Source of the DNA: Anaerolineales bacterium
GTDB lineage: Bacteria; Chloroflexota; Anaerolineae; Anaerolineales; RBG-16-64-43
DNA: 47,163 nucleotides
Assembly (NCBI GenBank): GCA_016932475.1
Contig: JAFGCU010000010.1
Coordinates: 1 to 47,163 of the forward strand
Reading direction: 5' to 3'
Positions 39,825 to 47,086 of this stretch are shown in pieces. The translations under genes and the position numbers were made by a program. Position 1 is the first letter of the stretch. Each line of letters begins with the position of its first letter. The notes under the pieces were generated by a model that searched no databases, was not told the DNA's origin, and worked only from the letters and a program-made list of their open reading frames with translations.

Positions 39825-40127
39825 ATGCGCCGTACTTTCTACGTTTATATCCTGGATAACCGGAACCGTAGATTATTTATTGGTATTACCAATAATCTTG
39901 TCCGGCGCTTATTCGAATATCGAACCGGGATAAATAAGGGATTTGCGCATCGTTACAATATCCAGCGTTTGGTCTACTGGGAATCCACAAACGATCCCGG
40001 AACTGCGATTGCGCGGGAGAAGCAGCTCAAAGGGTGGAGAAGGGAGAAGAAAATCCATCTCATCGAATCCATGAACCCGGATTGGGAGGATCTTTCCATC
40101 GGATGGGAAATTAAGGTTGAACAGTAA
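39825..40127 (+). CDS. GIY-YIG family nuclease-like small protein
   Basis: 100 residues. The N-terminus FYVYILDNRNRRLFIGITNNLVRRLFEYR matches the GIY-YIG fold, with the two signature triplets replaced by YVY and FIG; the Arg-x-x-x-x-x-E region and AIAREKQLKGWRREKKIHLIESMNPDW are typical of the short, single-domain group near YhbQ and UvrC-like nucleases. Single-strand or flap cleavage is the general activity of such folds; the substrate is unknown. It lies next to tRNA-Val and between two direct copies of a 35-base palindrome. AT-richer than its neighbours, so possibly transferred. Confidence 0.85.
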   Translation: MRRTFYVYILDNRNRRLFIGITNNLVRRLFEYRTGINKGFAHRYNIQRLVYWESTNDPGTAIAREKQLKGWRREKKIHLIESMNPDWEDLSIGWEIKVEQ

Positions 40128-40188
40128 GTAAACATTCACAACCGATCCCTCCGCCGCTGAAGCGGCCTCGGGATGACGCCCGGCGAAG

Positions 40189-40223
40189 GTCATTCCGAGG
40201 GGTTTTTAGACCCCGAGGAATCG
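40189..40223. repeat. 35-base repeat, right copy flanking the GIY-YIG gene
   Basis: GTCATTCCGAGGGGTTTTTA then GACCCCGAGGAATCG, a near-identical direct copy of 39729-39763. A related but divergent palindromic unit (ATCCCTCCGCCGCTGAAGCG and onward to GGGATGAC) sits just to its left at 40145-40176. Confidence 0.85.
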
Positions 40224-40296
40224 GCAGATTATGGAATCGGACCAGTTCACGTGTAGAAGGATTCACCGATCCCTCGTGGGTAGTAAAATTCCCATT

Positions 40297-41136
40297 ATGT
40301 CCGATGCATTGCATTTCCGCTGGCTTGGCACGGCCGGGATCGAATTGGAATACCGCGGCGAACGGATTCTGATCGACCCCTACCTCTCCCGGTTTCCTAT
40401 TTGGAACACCATCCTCGGCCGGCCGGTCCCGAACCGGGATCTGGTGACGCGCCACCTTTCGCCGGCGCGCGCCGTGCTGGTTTCCCATGCCCATTTCGAT
40501 CATCTGGCGGATGTTCCAAACATCTGCCGGGAATTTGGCGCGGTGGCGTATGGCTCTGCCAACGCGAGCGCCATCCTCCGCGCGCACGGCCTGCCGGCGG
40601 AACAGGCGAAAACCGTACGCGTGGGGGATGCTTTTAGGGTCGGACCATTCGATATCCGGATCCTGCCCGGACGGCACGGACGAATGCTGGGGATGCTGCC
40701 CTTTACCGGAAGGCTTCCGGCGCGTCTACAACCGCCGCTCCGGCTTTCCGACTACCGGATGGATGAAATATTCTCCTTCCTCGTAAAGGCCGCTGGCAGG
40801 TCTGTCCTTTTCTGGAATGGCCCGGAGTCAGAAGACATTCCCCGCGCGGATGTGCTGTTCTATTGCCCGCTGTGGGGCGTGCGGGAATGTGCTGCCGTCG
40901 CACAGGCGGCCAAGGCAAGCGCCGTTATTCCGGTCCATTGGGATGATTTTTTCTGCCCATTGGACGGGGCTTACCGTCCGCTTGTGGTTCCGCCCGGTTG
41001 GAGTTCCCCATGGATCCGGCGGATGGAGCCAAATGTATTTGCCCGGAGTGTTGAGAAATTGCTACCGGGAACGCGGGTATTTATTCCCGAGATCCTTCAA
41101 TCGATCGCTTTAGAACTTGCTGCAGTCAGTGCATGA
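40297..41136 (+). CDS. MBL-fold metal-dependent hydrolase
   Basis: 279 residues. The metallo-beta-lactamase motif is SHAHFDHLAD (HxHxDH). Further ligands could be GRHGRM and the C-terminal VIPVHWDDFF. The opening FRWLGTAGIELEYRGERILIDPYL is that of the beta-lactamase-like L-ascorbate lactonase/UlaG and lipid phosphodiesterase (NAPE-PLD-like) group. It probably cleaves a phosphodiester, lactone or thioester bond in the cytoplasm. ATG 40297 is used; the frame upstream runs into the repeat. TAAAAT lies 8-13 bases before the ATG, which suggests a very short leader. Confidence 0.88.
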   Translation: MSDALHFRWLGTAGIELEYRGERILIDPYLSRFPIWNTILGRPVPNRDLVTRHLSPARAVLVSHAHFDHLADVPNICREFGAVAYGSANASAILRAHGLPAEQAKTVRVGDAFRVGPFDIRILPGRHGRMLGMLPFTGRLPARLQPPLRLSDYRMDEIFSFLVKAAGRSVLFWNGPESEDIPRADVLFYCPLWGVRECAAVAQAAKASAVIPVHWDDFFCPLDGAYRPLVVPPGWSSPWIRRMEPNVFARSVEKLLPGTRVFIPEILQSIALELAAVSA

Positions 41137-41343
41137 CAGGTGCGGGTCTTCGCGAAAAAACGTTCCTTGTTGGTTCGTTTATGTGCGCCAAGGTTTTTTG
41201 GCGCGAGGCCGGGTCGAAGATTGACTTAACCGCAGATTAACCGGAACCTCCCCGATCCCTTCGCATCGCATACGCTACTCCTCTGACCGGCCCACTCCTC
41301 TTGATCTTCCGTTTTGACGCTCTTATGATGGATTTAATACTGC
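41137..41343. other. Intergenic region with promoter of a small RNA
   Basis: No coding sequence is seen. The right end carries the promoter of the candidate RNA: TTGACG (41314-41319) and, after 16 bases, AATACT (41336-41341). Confidence 0.6.
41314..41341 (+). promoter_or_regulatory. Promoter of the candidate small RNA
   Basis: TTGACG (41314-41319), a 16-base spacer, and AATACT (41336-41341). The expected start is near 41347, close to the first base of a stable hairpin. Confidence 0.6.
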
Positions 41344-41450
41344 GCGGAGATATCTGAAAGGAGATCTCCGCCTTGAGAGGAGGCGATGCGGGGGCACCCT
41401 TTCGGGGTGAAATAACCGGGGCGGTCGCAAGATGACCGCCCCATTTTTTT
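41344..41450 (+). ncRNA. Candidate free-standing structured small RNA, about 105 nt
   Basis: Hairpin 1: GCGGAGAT (41344-41351) with ATCTCCGC (41364-41371), a perfect 8-base-pair stem with a 12-base loop. Hairpin 2: CGCCT/AGGCG (41369-41373 with 41381-41385), which shares bases with hairpin 1 and so may be an alternative fold. Hairpin 3: CACCC/GGGTG (41395-41399 with 41405-41409). It then ends in an intrinsic terminator. A promoter precedes it and no ORF is present. The neighbour on the right is convergent, so it is not a leader of any gene. It does not match tRNA, tmRNA, SRP or 6S features that I know. Confidence 0.6.
41418..41450 (+). terminator. Terminator of the candidate small RNA
   Basis: GGGGCGGTC (41418-41426) and GACCGCCCC (41434-41442) form a perfect 9-base-pair stem with a 7-base loop followed by ATTTTTTT. 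The minus-strand reading lacks a T-run, so it belongs to the plus-strand RNA. Confidence 0.9.
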
Positions 41451-41480
41451 CACGGATGCTTTTCTTGATCGGATGACGAC

Positions 41481-43025
41481 TTATGCCGGAATGGCATCGG
41501 TCACGATGCGCGCCAGGTTGATCGGGCGGATTTCACTGATTTTACCGGTCACCTCGGTATCCACGGCCGCCATGGTGGGGATCCCGATCAATTCCCCTTT
41601 GGCATTGATCGCCATGCCGCCCGAATTTCCACGGTTGACCTCCGCGTCGGTTTTTATCCAGCCGCGGTCCTGGTCGATGGAATTATCCGCAAGGAAACCG
41701 GAAACTGTGCCCCGGGTAAACGTCGGGGTATTTCCGCCGAGTCCCGGATATCCAAGGATGGAAATTGGATCGCCGATCCGCAGCGTGTCGGAATCGCCGA
41801 TCGGAATGGTGGGGAAAACCAAATCGGACGGCAGGGGATCTCCGTTGGATTTGGATACGGCCTTCAGCAAAGCCAGGTCGTAATCTTCGTCGAATTCCAC
41901 GATTTCACAATTGTAGAATGTATCCGGTTCCTGATCGGGATGCTCCCAGTTCAAACCGATCCGGATGCGTTCGTCTTTGTCATAGAGTTTGCCGGTCTCC
42001 ACATCTCCCAGGACGTGGAAGTTGGTCAGCACATATCCGCGGGAATCCAGCAGGCTGCCGGATCCGCCGAACGTGCCGTCGTCGGTCCGCACGATGACGT
42101 GGACCAATGCGCGCAAGGCCACATTTTCCGCCAGTGCCTGCTGGGTCGCCGCCAGCCCGGGATTAACCGTCGGCTCCTGGGTGGACGTGGGCTCGGGTGT
42201 GGCGGTGACGGTCGCGGTGGGGGTGGGCATGGCGAAGAGTTGCGGCAGCAATGAGGCGCCTCCCAGCCCAATGGCCAGGACCATCCCAAGCGCGAGGAGG
42301 GAGCCGCAGCCGATCAGCCAGCAACCGCGTCCCTGGCCATGGTGTTCGGCGGCCGGGAGCGGTTTTTCCCCTTCCCGAAGACGAAAAACGGTATCCCCGA
42401 TCCGGAATTTATCTCCGTGAGTCAGATACACCGGAGTGGTGATGCGGACCCCGTTCACCCAGGTGCCGTTGCTGCTGCCCAGGTCCGTCAGGACGACCTG
42501 TCCCTTGAGCATTTCGAGTTTGGCATGCGCCTGCGAGGCGCTGGTATCTTTCGGGAGGGGAACTTCGTTGTTTTCGGCCCGGCCGATTTTCATGCTCCGG
42601 CCGACTCCGATCTCCGCTCCGTTGTCGCCGCGGATGATCGAATACAGTTGGAGCGATTGATAACTCACGGTTTTGGGGCCATCCTCGGCGGGAGCGCTTT
42701 CGAACACGGCGGTCGGATTAACGCCGGCCGGATCCGCGGGTTTTACGGTGAAGGGAACATCATGGAACCGGATCCGGTCATCGGCTTTGATCTCGGTGGA
42801 GGTTTCAATGCGCACGTCATTGACAAAGGTTCCATTCCGGCTGCCCAGATCCTTGAGCATCGTCCGGCCCTCGACGAATTCCACCTGGGCATGGTGCCGG
42901 GAAATACCGGTCTCATCGATAACGATATTGCATTCGGGCGCGCGGCCGATCAGCATGGCGCACGTCACGGGGTATTCCTTTCCGTCCCGGCCGATTAATC
43001 GAAGCGCGTTGGAAGGTTGGTTCAT
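41481..43025 (-). CDS. Membrane-anchored trypsin-like protease with two cytoplasmic FHA domains
   Basis: 514 residues. FHA 1 (about 20-95): LIGRAPECNIVI, ISRHHAQVEF, SRNGTFVND. FHA 2 (about 140-215): IGRAENNEVPL, ASQAHAKLE, SSNGTWVNG. A hydrophobic helix at about 236-260 is followed by a Thr/Pro-rich linker (265-290). The protease domain (about 300-514) has the triad His337 (YVLTNFHVLG), Asp383 (DYDLALLK) and Ser468 (NRGNSGG). So phosphothreonine-binding domains probably face the cytoplasm and the DegP-like protease lies outside. This would connect kinase signalling to extracytoplasmic proteolysis. There is no PDZ domain. A kinase is encoded 32 kb away at 8071. Standing alone, convergent with the small RNA. 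Confidence 0.93.
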   Translation of the reverse strand: MNQPSNALRLIGRDGKEYPVTCAMLIGRAPECNIVIDETGISRHHAQVEFVEGRTMLKDLGSRNGTFVNDVRIETSTEIKADDRIRFHDVPFTVKPADPAGVNPTAVFESAPAEDGPKTVSYQSLQLYSIIRGDNGAEIGVGRSMKIGRAENNEVPLPKDTSASQAHAKLEMLKGQVVLTDLGSSNGTWVNGVRITTPVYLTHGDKFRIGDTVFRLREGEKPLPAAEHHGQGRGCWLIGCGSLLALGMVLAIGLGGASLLPQLFAMPTPTATVTATPEPTSTQEPTVNPGLAATQQALAENVALRALVHVIVRTDDGTFGGSGSLLDSRGYVLTNFHVLGDVETGKLYDKDERIRIGLNWEHPDQEPDTFYNCEIVEFDEDYDLALLKAVSKSNGDPLPSDLVFPTIPIGDSDTLRIGDPISILGYPGLGGNTPTFTRGTVSGFLADNSIDQDRGWIKTDAEVNRGNSGGMAINAKGELIGIPTMAAVDTEVTGKISEIRPINLARIVTDAIPA

Positions 43026-43386
43026 GGTCTGGTCCTTTTTTTAATGGGTCGGCGTTTTTACGAGAATGGATGGGGAATCCGGCGGGGGAATTGCCCCAGG
43101 CCGATCTCCTTCAGGACGGGATTGTACTTAGTAGGGGAAGAATATGCAATTACCAGGTTGGGGAGCCTGTGCTCCGGGGTTGGATGAACCTTTCGGAACC
43201 CTTAGGGTTGGATGAACCCTTCGGAACCCTTCAGAACCCTTAGGGTCGGGGGGAACCCTTCAGAACCCTTAGGGTGCGGAGCATCCCCCGCTTGACCCTC
43301 CCCGCCCTCCCCGATACAATCACGGCAAATCCATACATTTTTCCGCCGCTCCGGAGGCATCGCGGGCGGCGGTTTCGTGAGCCGAC
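43026..43386. other. Intergenic region upstream of ffh
   Basis: It holds the AACCCTTAGGGT repeats (43188-43275) and, at 43314-43319, TACAAT, a possible -10 for ffh. No gene is recognised. The space is shared by divergent promoters of the FHA-protease and ffh. Confidence 0.5.
43188..43275. repeat. Distant AACCCTTAGGGT repeat cluster
   Basis: Three to four units, each TGAACC or GGAACCC then TTTCGG, TTCGG or TTCAG then AACCCTTAGGGT. The sequence is clearly the same family as the clusters flanking the transposase gene about 9 kb away (33318-33375, 34127-34237), which supports mobilisation in trans. Confidence 0.85.
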
Positions 43387-44709
43387 ATGCTCGAAGCCCT
43401 TACCGACCGCTTGCAGCAAATCTTCAAAAACCTCTCGCGCCATGGCGTCCTTGGCGAAGCGGATGTGGATTCCGCGCTGCGCGAGGTCCGCCTGGCGCTT
43501 TTGGAGGCGGATGTCCACTTCACGGTCGTGAAGGATTTCCTCGCCCGGGTGCGCGCACGCGCGGTCGGCAGCGAAGTCTCGCGGGCGCTCAACCCGGCTC
43601 AGCAGGTGATGAAAATCGTCCATGAGGAACTGGCCGCCACGCTCGGGCCGGCCGCGCCGTGGTCGCCCACCGGCCCGAAGCCGCGCGTGGTGATGCTTCT
43701 CGGGTTGCAGGGGTCCGGAAAGACGACAACGGCCGGGAAGCTGGCGAAGCTTTTCCGCGCGGATGGCGAGCGGGTGCTGCTGGTCGCCGCAGACGTCCAG
43801 CGTCCGGCGGCCGTCCGCCAGCTGCAAATTCTCGGGGAACAGGCCGGGGTCTCGGTCTACGCCGTCGGCGGCGGAACCCCGCCGCAGATCTGCGCCGCCG
43901 CCCTCGAACAGGCGCGGCGGGAATCGGATACCCTGGTTTTTCTGGATACCGCCGGGCGCCAGCAGATCGACGAGGCGCTGATGGCCGAACTGGTCTCCAT
44001 TAAGAAGGAAACCTCTCCGGTCGAGTGCCTTCTGGTGGCGGATGCCACGACCGGCCAGGAAGCCGTCCACATCGCCGCGAGTTTCCACAAGGCGATCGGC
44101 CTGACCGGGCTGATCCTGACCAAGATGGACGGCGATGCGCGCGGCGGGGCGGCGATCTCGATCCGGGCGGTGACCGGCGTTCCGATCCGCTGGATCGGAA
44201 CCGGCGAGGGGCCCGGCGCGCTGGAGGCGTTCGATCCGGAACGGATCGCCGGGCGGATTCTCGGCCAGGGCGACATGATCGGATTGATCCGCCGCGCGGA
44301 GGAAGCCTTCTCGGCGGAGGAGACCCGGAAGCAGGCCGGTCAGATCCTCGGCGGCGAGTTCACCCTCGAGGATTTGCTCGCGCAAATCCGCCAGATCCGC
44401 AAGCTCGGGCCGCTGGGGCAGATCCTGGATATGCTCCCCGGGGCGGGTGCGGGTAAGATCACCCCCCAAGAACAGCGCGACGCCGAGCAGGATATGAAGC
44501 GCAAGGAGGCCATCCTCTGCTCGATGACCTCCCAGGAGCGCCGGCAGCCCGGGCTCCTCGATGCAAGCCGCAGAAAACGGATCGCCCGCGGCTCGGGGAC
44601 CGAGGTCCAGGAGATCAACCGCCTTATCCAGCAGTACCGCCAGGCGCGAAAAATGATGAAGATGCTCGGGAAAAACGGGGGTAGGGGCATTCCCGGGATT
44701 TTCGGGTAA
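43387..44709 (+). CDS. ffh: Signal recognition particle protein Ffh
   Basis: 440 residues. Ffh (SRP54) binds signal peptides and SRP RNA and guides ribosomes to FtsY at the membrane. The N domain (LEALTDRLQQIFKNLSRHG) is followed by the G domain with GLQGSGKTTTAGKLAKLF (P-loop), DVQRPAAVRQL, DTAGRQQ (G3), TKMDGDARGGAAISI (G4 and insertion) and GTGEGPGALEAFDPERIAGRILGQGDM. The M domain is GEFTLEDLLAQIRQIRKLGPLGQILDML with the RNA-binding SMTSQERRQPGLLDASRRKRIARGSGT. First of the run ffh-rpsP-khpA-rimM. Confidence 0.98.
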   Translation: MLEALTDRLQQIFKNLSRHGVLGEADVDSALREVRLALLEADVHFTVVKDFLARVRARAVGSEVSRALNPAQQVMKIVHEELAATLGPAAPWSPTGPKPRVVMLLGLQGSGKTTTAGKLAKLFRADGERVLLVAADVQRPAAVRQLQILGEQAGVSVYAVGGGTPPQICAAALEQARRESDTLVFLDTAGRQQIDEALMAELVSIKKETSPVECLLVADATTGQEAVHIAASFHKAIGLTGLILTKMDGDARGGAAISIRAVTGVPIRWIGTGEGPGALEAFDPERIAGRILGQGDMIGLIRRAEEAFSAEETRKQAGQILGGEFTLEDLLAQIRQIRKLGPLGQILDMLPGAGAGKITPQEQRDAEQDMKRKEAILCSMTSQERRQPGLLDASRRKRIARGSGTEVQEINRLIQQYRQARKMMKMLGKNGGRGIPGIFG

Positions 44710-44812
44710 AATAGGGGTTCCAGGAGTTCGGCGGCGGAACCGTGCCTGTCCCACGTCCTCTACGCTGCAACGAGCGCCGGAATCCATTCATCTTAAGCAA
44801 GGAGTAGGTTCT

Positions 44813-45208
44813 ATGGTTCGTATTCGTTTGCGCAAAATAGGCTTGAAGCATCAGCCGTATTACCGGATCGTGGTGGCGGACCGCGAAAGCCCCCGCGATG
44901 GGCGCTTCCTTGAGGTCGTGGGCACCTACAACCCCCGGACGGAGCCGTCCACCATCCTGGTGGAGGAGGAACGGGTTTACTACTGGATGGGCAAGGGCGC
45001 GCAACCGTCGGAATCGGTCGCCCGACTCTTCACCCAAGTTGGGCTGAAGGATCGCTTCGACCGGCTGGCGAAGGGTGAAAAAGCGGAAACGCTGCTGGCG
45101 GAAGCCGAAGCGGCCAAGCAGGCCCGCCCGGTCGTGGTCAAGACCCGGCGCGATGTCACCAGCGCCAGCAAGAAGAAGTCCAAGAAGAAGAAGGAAGAGA
45201 AAGCGTAA
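44813..45208 (+). CDS. rpsP: 30S ribosomal protein S16 with lysine-rich tail
   Basis: 131 residues. The start MVRIRLRKIGLKHQPYYRIVVADRESPRDGRFLEVVGTYNPR is typical of S16. The core ends near residue 85; the remaining 45 residues are an extension rich in Ala/Glu/Lys ending in KKKSKKKKEEKA. Such long tails occur in some phyla and probably lie on the ribosome surface. AAGGAGTAGG lies just upstream. The khpA start is 16 bases after the stop. Confidence 0.97.
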   Translation: MVRIRLRKIGLKHQPYYRIVVADRESPRDGRFLEVVGTYNPRTEPSTILVEEERVYYWMGKGAQPSESVARLFTQVGLKDRFDRLAKGEKAETLLAEAEAAKQARPVVVKTRRDVTSASKKKSKKKKEEKA

Positions 45209-45224
45209 CCCGAGGGAAAAGCAC

Positions 45225-45458
45225 ATGGCGATGAAAGAACTGGTCGAGTACATTGCCAAGGCGCTGGTCGAAGATCCGGCGCAGGTGCATATCTCCGAAG
45301 TAGTCACCGGCGCGAACGTGCACCTGGAACTGATGGTGGCGCCGGACGACCGGGGACGGGTCATCGGCCAGAACGGACGGATCGCCAACGCGATCCGCTC
45401 GCTTCTGTGGGTCGCCGCCGCCCAGGAAGGCCACCGGGTTACGTTCGACATCGTGTAA
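45225..45458 (+). CDS. khpA: KhpA-type KH-domain RNA-binding protein
   Basis: 77 residues. The KH motif GRVIGQNGRIANAIR (GxxG) and the flanking VHLELMVAPDD are typical of the small KhpA proteins that bind many RNAs and affect cell division. Its place between rpsP and rimM is the standard one. ATG 45225 has GAGGGA 7 bases before it; the longer frame in front of it overlaps rpsP and is not used. Confidence 0.95.
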   Translation: MAMKELVEYIAKALVEDPAQVHISEVVTGANVHLELMVAPDDRGRVIGQNGRIANAIRSLLWVAAAQEGHRVTFDIV

Positions 45459-45463
45459 ATAGA

Positions 45464-45535
45464 CCCTCATCCCGCCGGAAGATCACCGGCTTCCCTTCTC
45501 CCAGCTTATGCTGGGAGAAGGGTTAGGGATGAGGG
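45464..45535. repeat. Palindromic repeat between khpA and rimM
   Basis: Outer arms CCCTCATCCC (45464-45473) and GGGATGAGGG (45526-45535), inner arms CCCTTCTCCCAGC (45493-45505) and GCTGGGAGAAGGG (45510-45522) with loop TTAT; also GCCGG/CCGGC at 45474-45490. It is the same family as the insert within the polymerase gene. It splits an otherwise tight housekeeping operon. Confidence 0.9.
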
Positions 45536-45546
45536 AGAGAGCAAGA

Positions 45547-46107
45547 ATGGTTCCCAATAATAAACGGGACTCTAAAAAAAAAGGCTTAGGCCCGTCTCCT
45601 CAGGACAACGGGCCTTCTTTTTTGGCCGTGGCCCGCGTCCGGCGGCCCTTCGGCGTGAAGGGCGAGCTGCTGCTGGAAGTCCTCTCCGATTTTCCCGGCC
45701 GGCTGACCCGGAACGAACAGCTGTATGCCGGCGACGAACAACACCCGCTCGTCGTGGAAAATGTCCGGCGGCATGGCACGGATATGCTGCTTCAATTGCA
45801 GGCGGTCCGCGATCGCGATGCCGCCGAGAAACTGCGCGGGATGGTGCTTTCCATCCGCGTCGACGACCTGCCTCCGCTACCCGCCGGCGTGTATTATTTG
45901 CACCAGATCGAAGGGCTCGAGGTTGTCACCGAGCAGGGCGAACGCCTGGGGCGGGTGAAGGAAATCCTTAAAACCGGCGCGAACGACGTGTATGTGGTGC
46001 AGGGGGGCGAACGTGAAATACTCCTTCCGGCCATCCCGCAGGTGATCCGCGAGGTGCGGCTGGAGGAGGGGAAGATTATTATTCGGATGATGGAAGGCCT
46101 TGTGTAG
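45547..46107 (+). CDS. rimM: Ribosome maturation factor RimM
   Basis: 186 residues from ATG 45547; a longer frame (45508) starts inside the palindromic repeat and is rejected. An N-terminal tail of about 24 residues precedes FLAVARVRRPFGVKGELLLEVLSDFPGRL. The PRC-like C-terminal domain has HQIEGLEVVTEQGERLGRVKEILKTGANDVYVVQGGEREILLPAIPQVIREVRLEEGKIIIRMMEGL. RimM assists 30S assembly by binding S19. trmD, the usual next gene, is missing; a minus-strand gene follows instead. Confidence 0.96.
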   Translation: MVPNNKRDSKKKGLGPSPQDNGPSFLAVARVRRPFGVKGELLLEVLSDFPGRLTRNEQLYAGDEQHPLVVENVRRHGTDMLLQLQAVRDRDAAEKLRGMVLSIRVDDLPPLPAGVYYLHQIEGLEVVTEQGERLGRVKEILKTGANDVYVVQGGEREILLPAIPQVIREVRLEEGKIIIRMMEGLV

Positions 46108-46193
46108 AAAAAAGAGCGGCGCGGTCCTTCATGCCCGCGCGATCTTGGCGGGTGCCGCACCGGGCTGATGGTTGCGGGTCCGGCGCCGGAAAA

Positions 46194-46820
46194 TTACAGC
46201 ATTTCTCCCCTTCGTAGAATGGTGTTGATGAATTTTACGAACGGCGCCATCAGCGCCGTCTCCCAATCCTCCGCCTGCAGCGGCGCTTTCCCGATCAGAT
46301 AATCCGGCCCCGCCATTTTCTGGATCAATTGTTGCGCCTTTTTTAGGTCTTCCCGGGTGGGGTTATCCGGCATGGAGGCCAGCAGCTGCTCATCGCCCGT
46401 CAGGGGGGTGCCGGATAATTCCGTGCGCAATTTAAAGCCAATCCGCCAGGCCGAGTATTCGCCTTCCACCGAACATCGTTCGCGGATGGATTGCCGCATG
46501 TGATGCGCCTCATGACCGATCAAGATCAGCGAATGCGTAAACCCGATGCTGTGGTCGATCGAGATCCAGCGTTCCCCGGCGAAGTTTTCGTGCCACCCGG
46601 CGCCGACCCCCTTCAATTCCTGCGTATTGTAGAGCGCGATATCCTCCCGGATCAAATACGAGGCCGCTTCCCGGAAGATCGGCCCGGTTTTCGCCATCGT
46701 GGAGAGAATCTCAAGCGCCTTCGGCCCCCAATTCCGGGGATCGATCTCCAATTCCGGCAGATTTTCCCATAGCAACGCATAGCTTCGAGCGATCGTATCG
46801 ATGGATTGTTTGAGGGGCAT
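46194..46820 (-). CDS. Protein of unknown function with an HEAHH motif
   Basis: 208 residues from the ATG at 46820, with AGGAGG 4 bases upstream; the frame upstream has no start signal. The motif LILIGHEAHHMRQS contains HExxH, so a zinc-peptidase-like site is possible. SIDHSIGFTHS and WRIGFKLRTEL precede and follow it. There is no signal peptide and the N-terminal part is helical (TIARSYALLWENLPELEI). I do not recognise the family. It ends close to rimM, tail to tail. Confidence 0.7.
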   Translation of the reverse strand: MPLKQSIDTIARSYALLWENLPELEIDPRNWGPKALEILSTMAKTGPIFREAASYLIREDIALYNTQELKGVGAGWHENFAGERWISIDHSIGFTHSLILIGHEAHHMRQSIRERCSVEGEYSAWRIGFKLRTELSGTPLTGDEQLLASMPDNPTREDLKKAQQLIQKMAGPDYLIGKAPLQAEDWETALMAPFVKFINTILRRGEML

Positions 46821-46952
46821 GGAGCCTCCTGAATGGAATACCGTTTCTATTATATACAGGCGAGCTTCTGGATTCCATTCCATCCATTTATCTCAGATCG
46901 ACTATTTCCTCGCGCCGGTATTATATTGGCTAATATGGTGGATGTTTTTTCT

Positions 46953-46988
46953 CCTCTCCCCCTCCCCGATCTCGGGGAGGGGGAGAGG
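46953..46988. repeat. Perfect 17-base-pair inverted repeat
   Basis: CCTCTCCCCCTCCCCGA and TCGGGGAGGGGGAGAGG separated by two bases (TC). A second G-rich stretch (GGGAGAGGGGGAGAGG) follows directly, so the right side is a decayed duplicate. It belongs with the other C-rich/G-rich palindromes in the window. Confidence 0.85.
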
Positions 46989-47086
46989 GCAGGGAGAGGG
47001 GGAGAGGACAGGCGCGCACCGGCGGCCGGGGAGTTGCATGGTTGGGATGGATGGAATGACGTGCGCGATCTCGGGGAGGACATACT

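Noticed and set aside
39628-40223. Integrated genetic island at tRNA-Val with the 35-base repeats as att sites
   Set aside because: The repeats do not contain tRNA sequence, there is no integrase, and a third, related palindromic unit lies beside the right copy, so they are dispersed repeats first of all.
41344-41450. SRP RNA, because ffh is only 2 kb away
   Set aside because: The conserved SRP apical sequence (GGAAG with GNRA loop and the asymmetric internal loop) is absent.
45508-45546. Upstream start for rimM
   Set aside because: The extra codons lie within the palindromic repeat; a better-placed ATG with a GGAGAGAG-type site follows at 45547.
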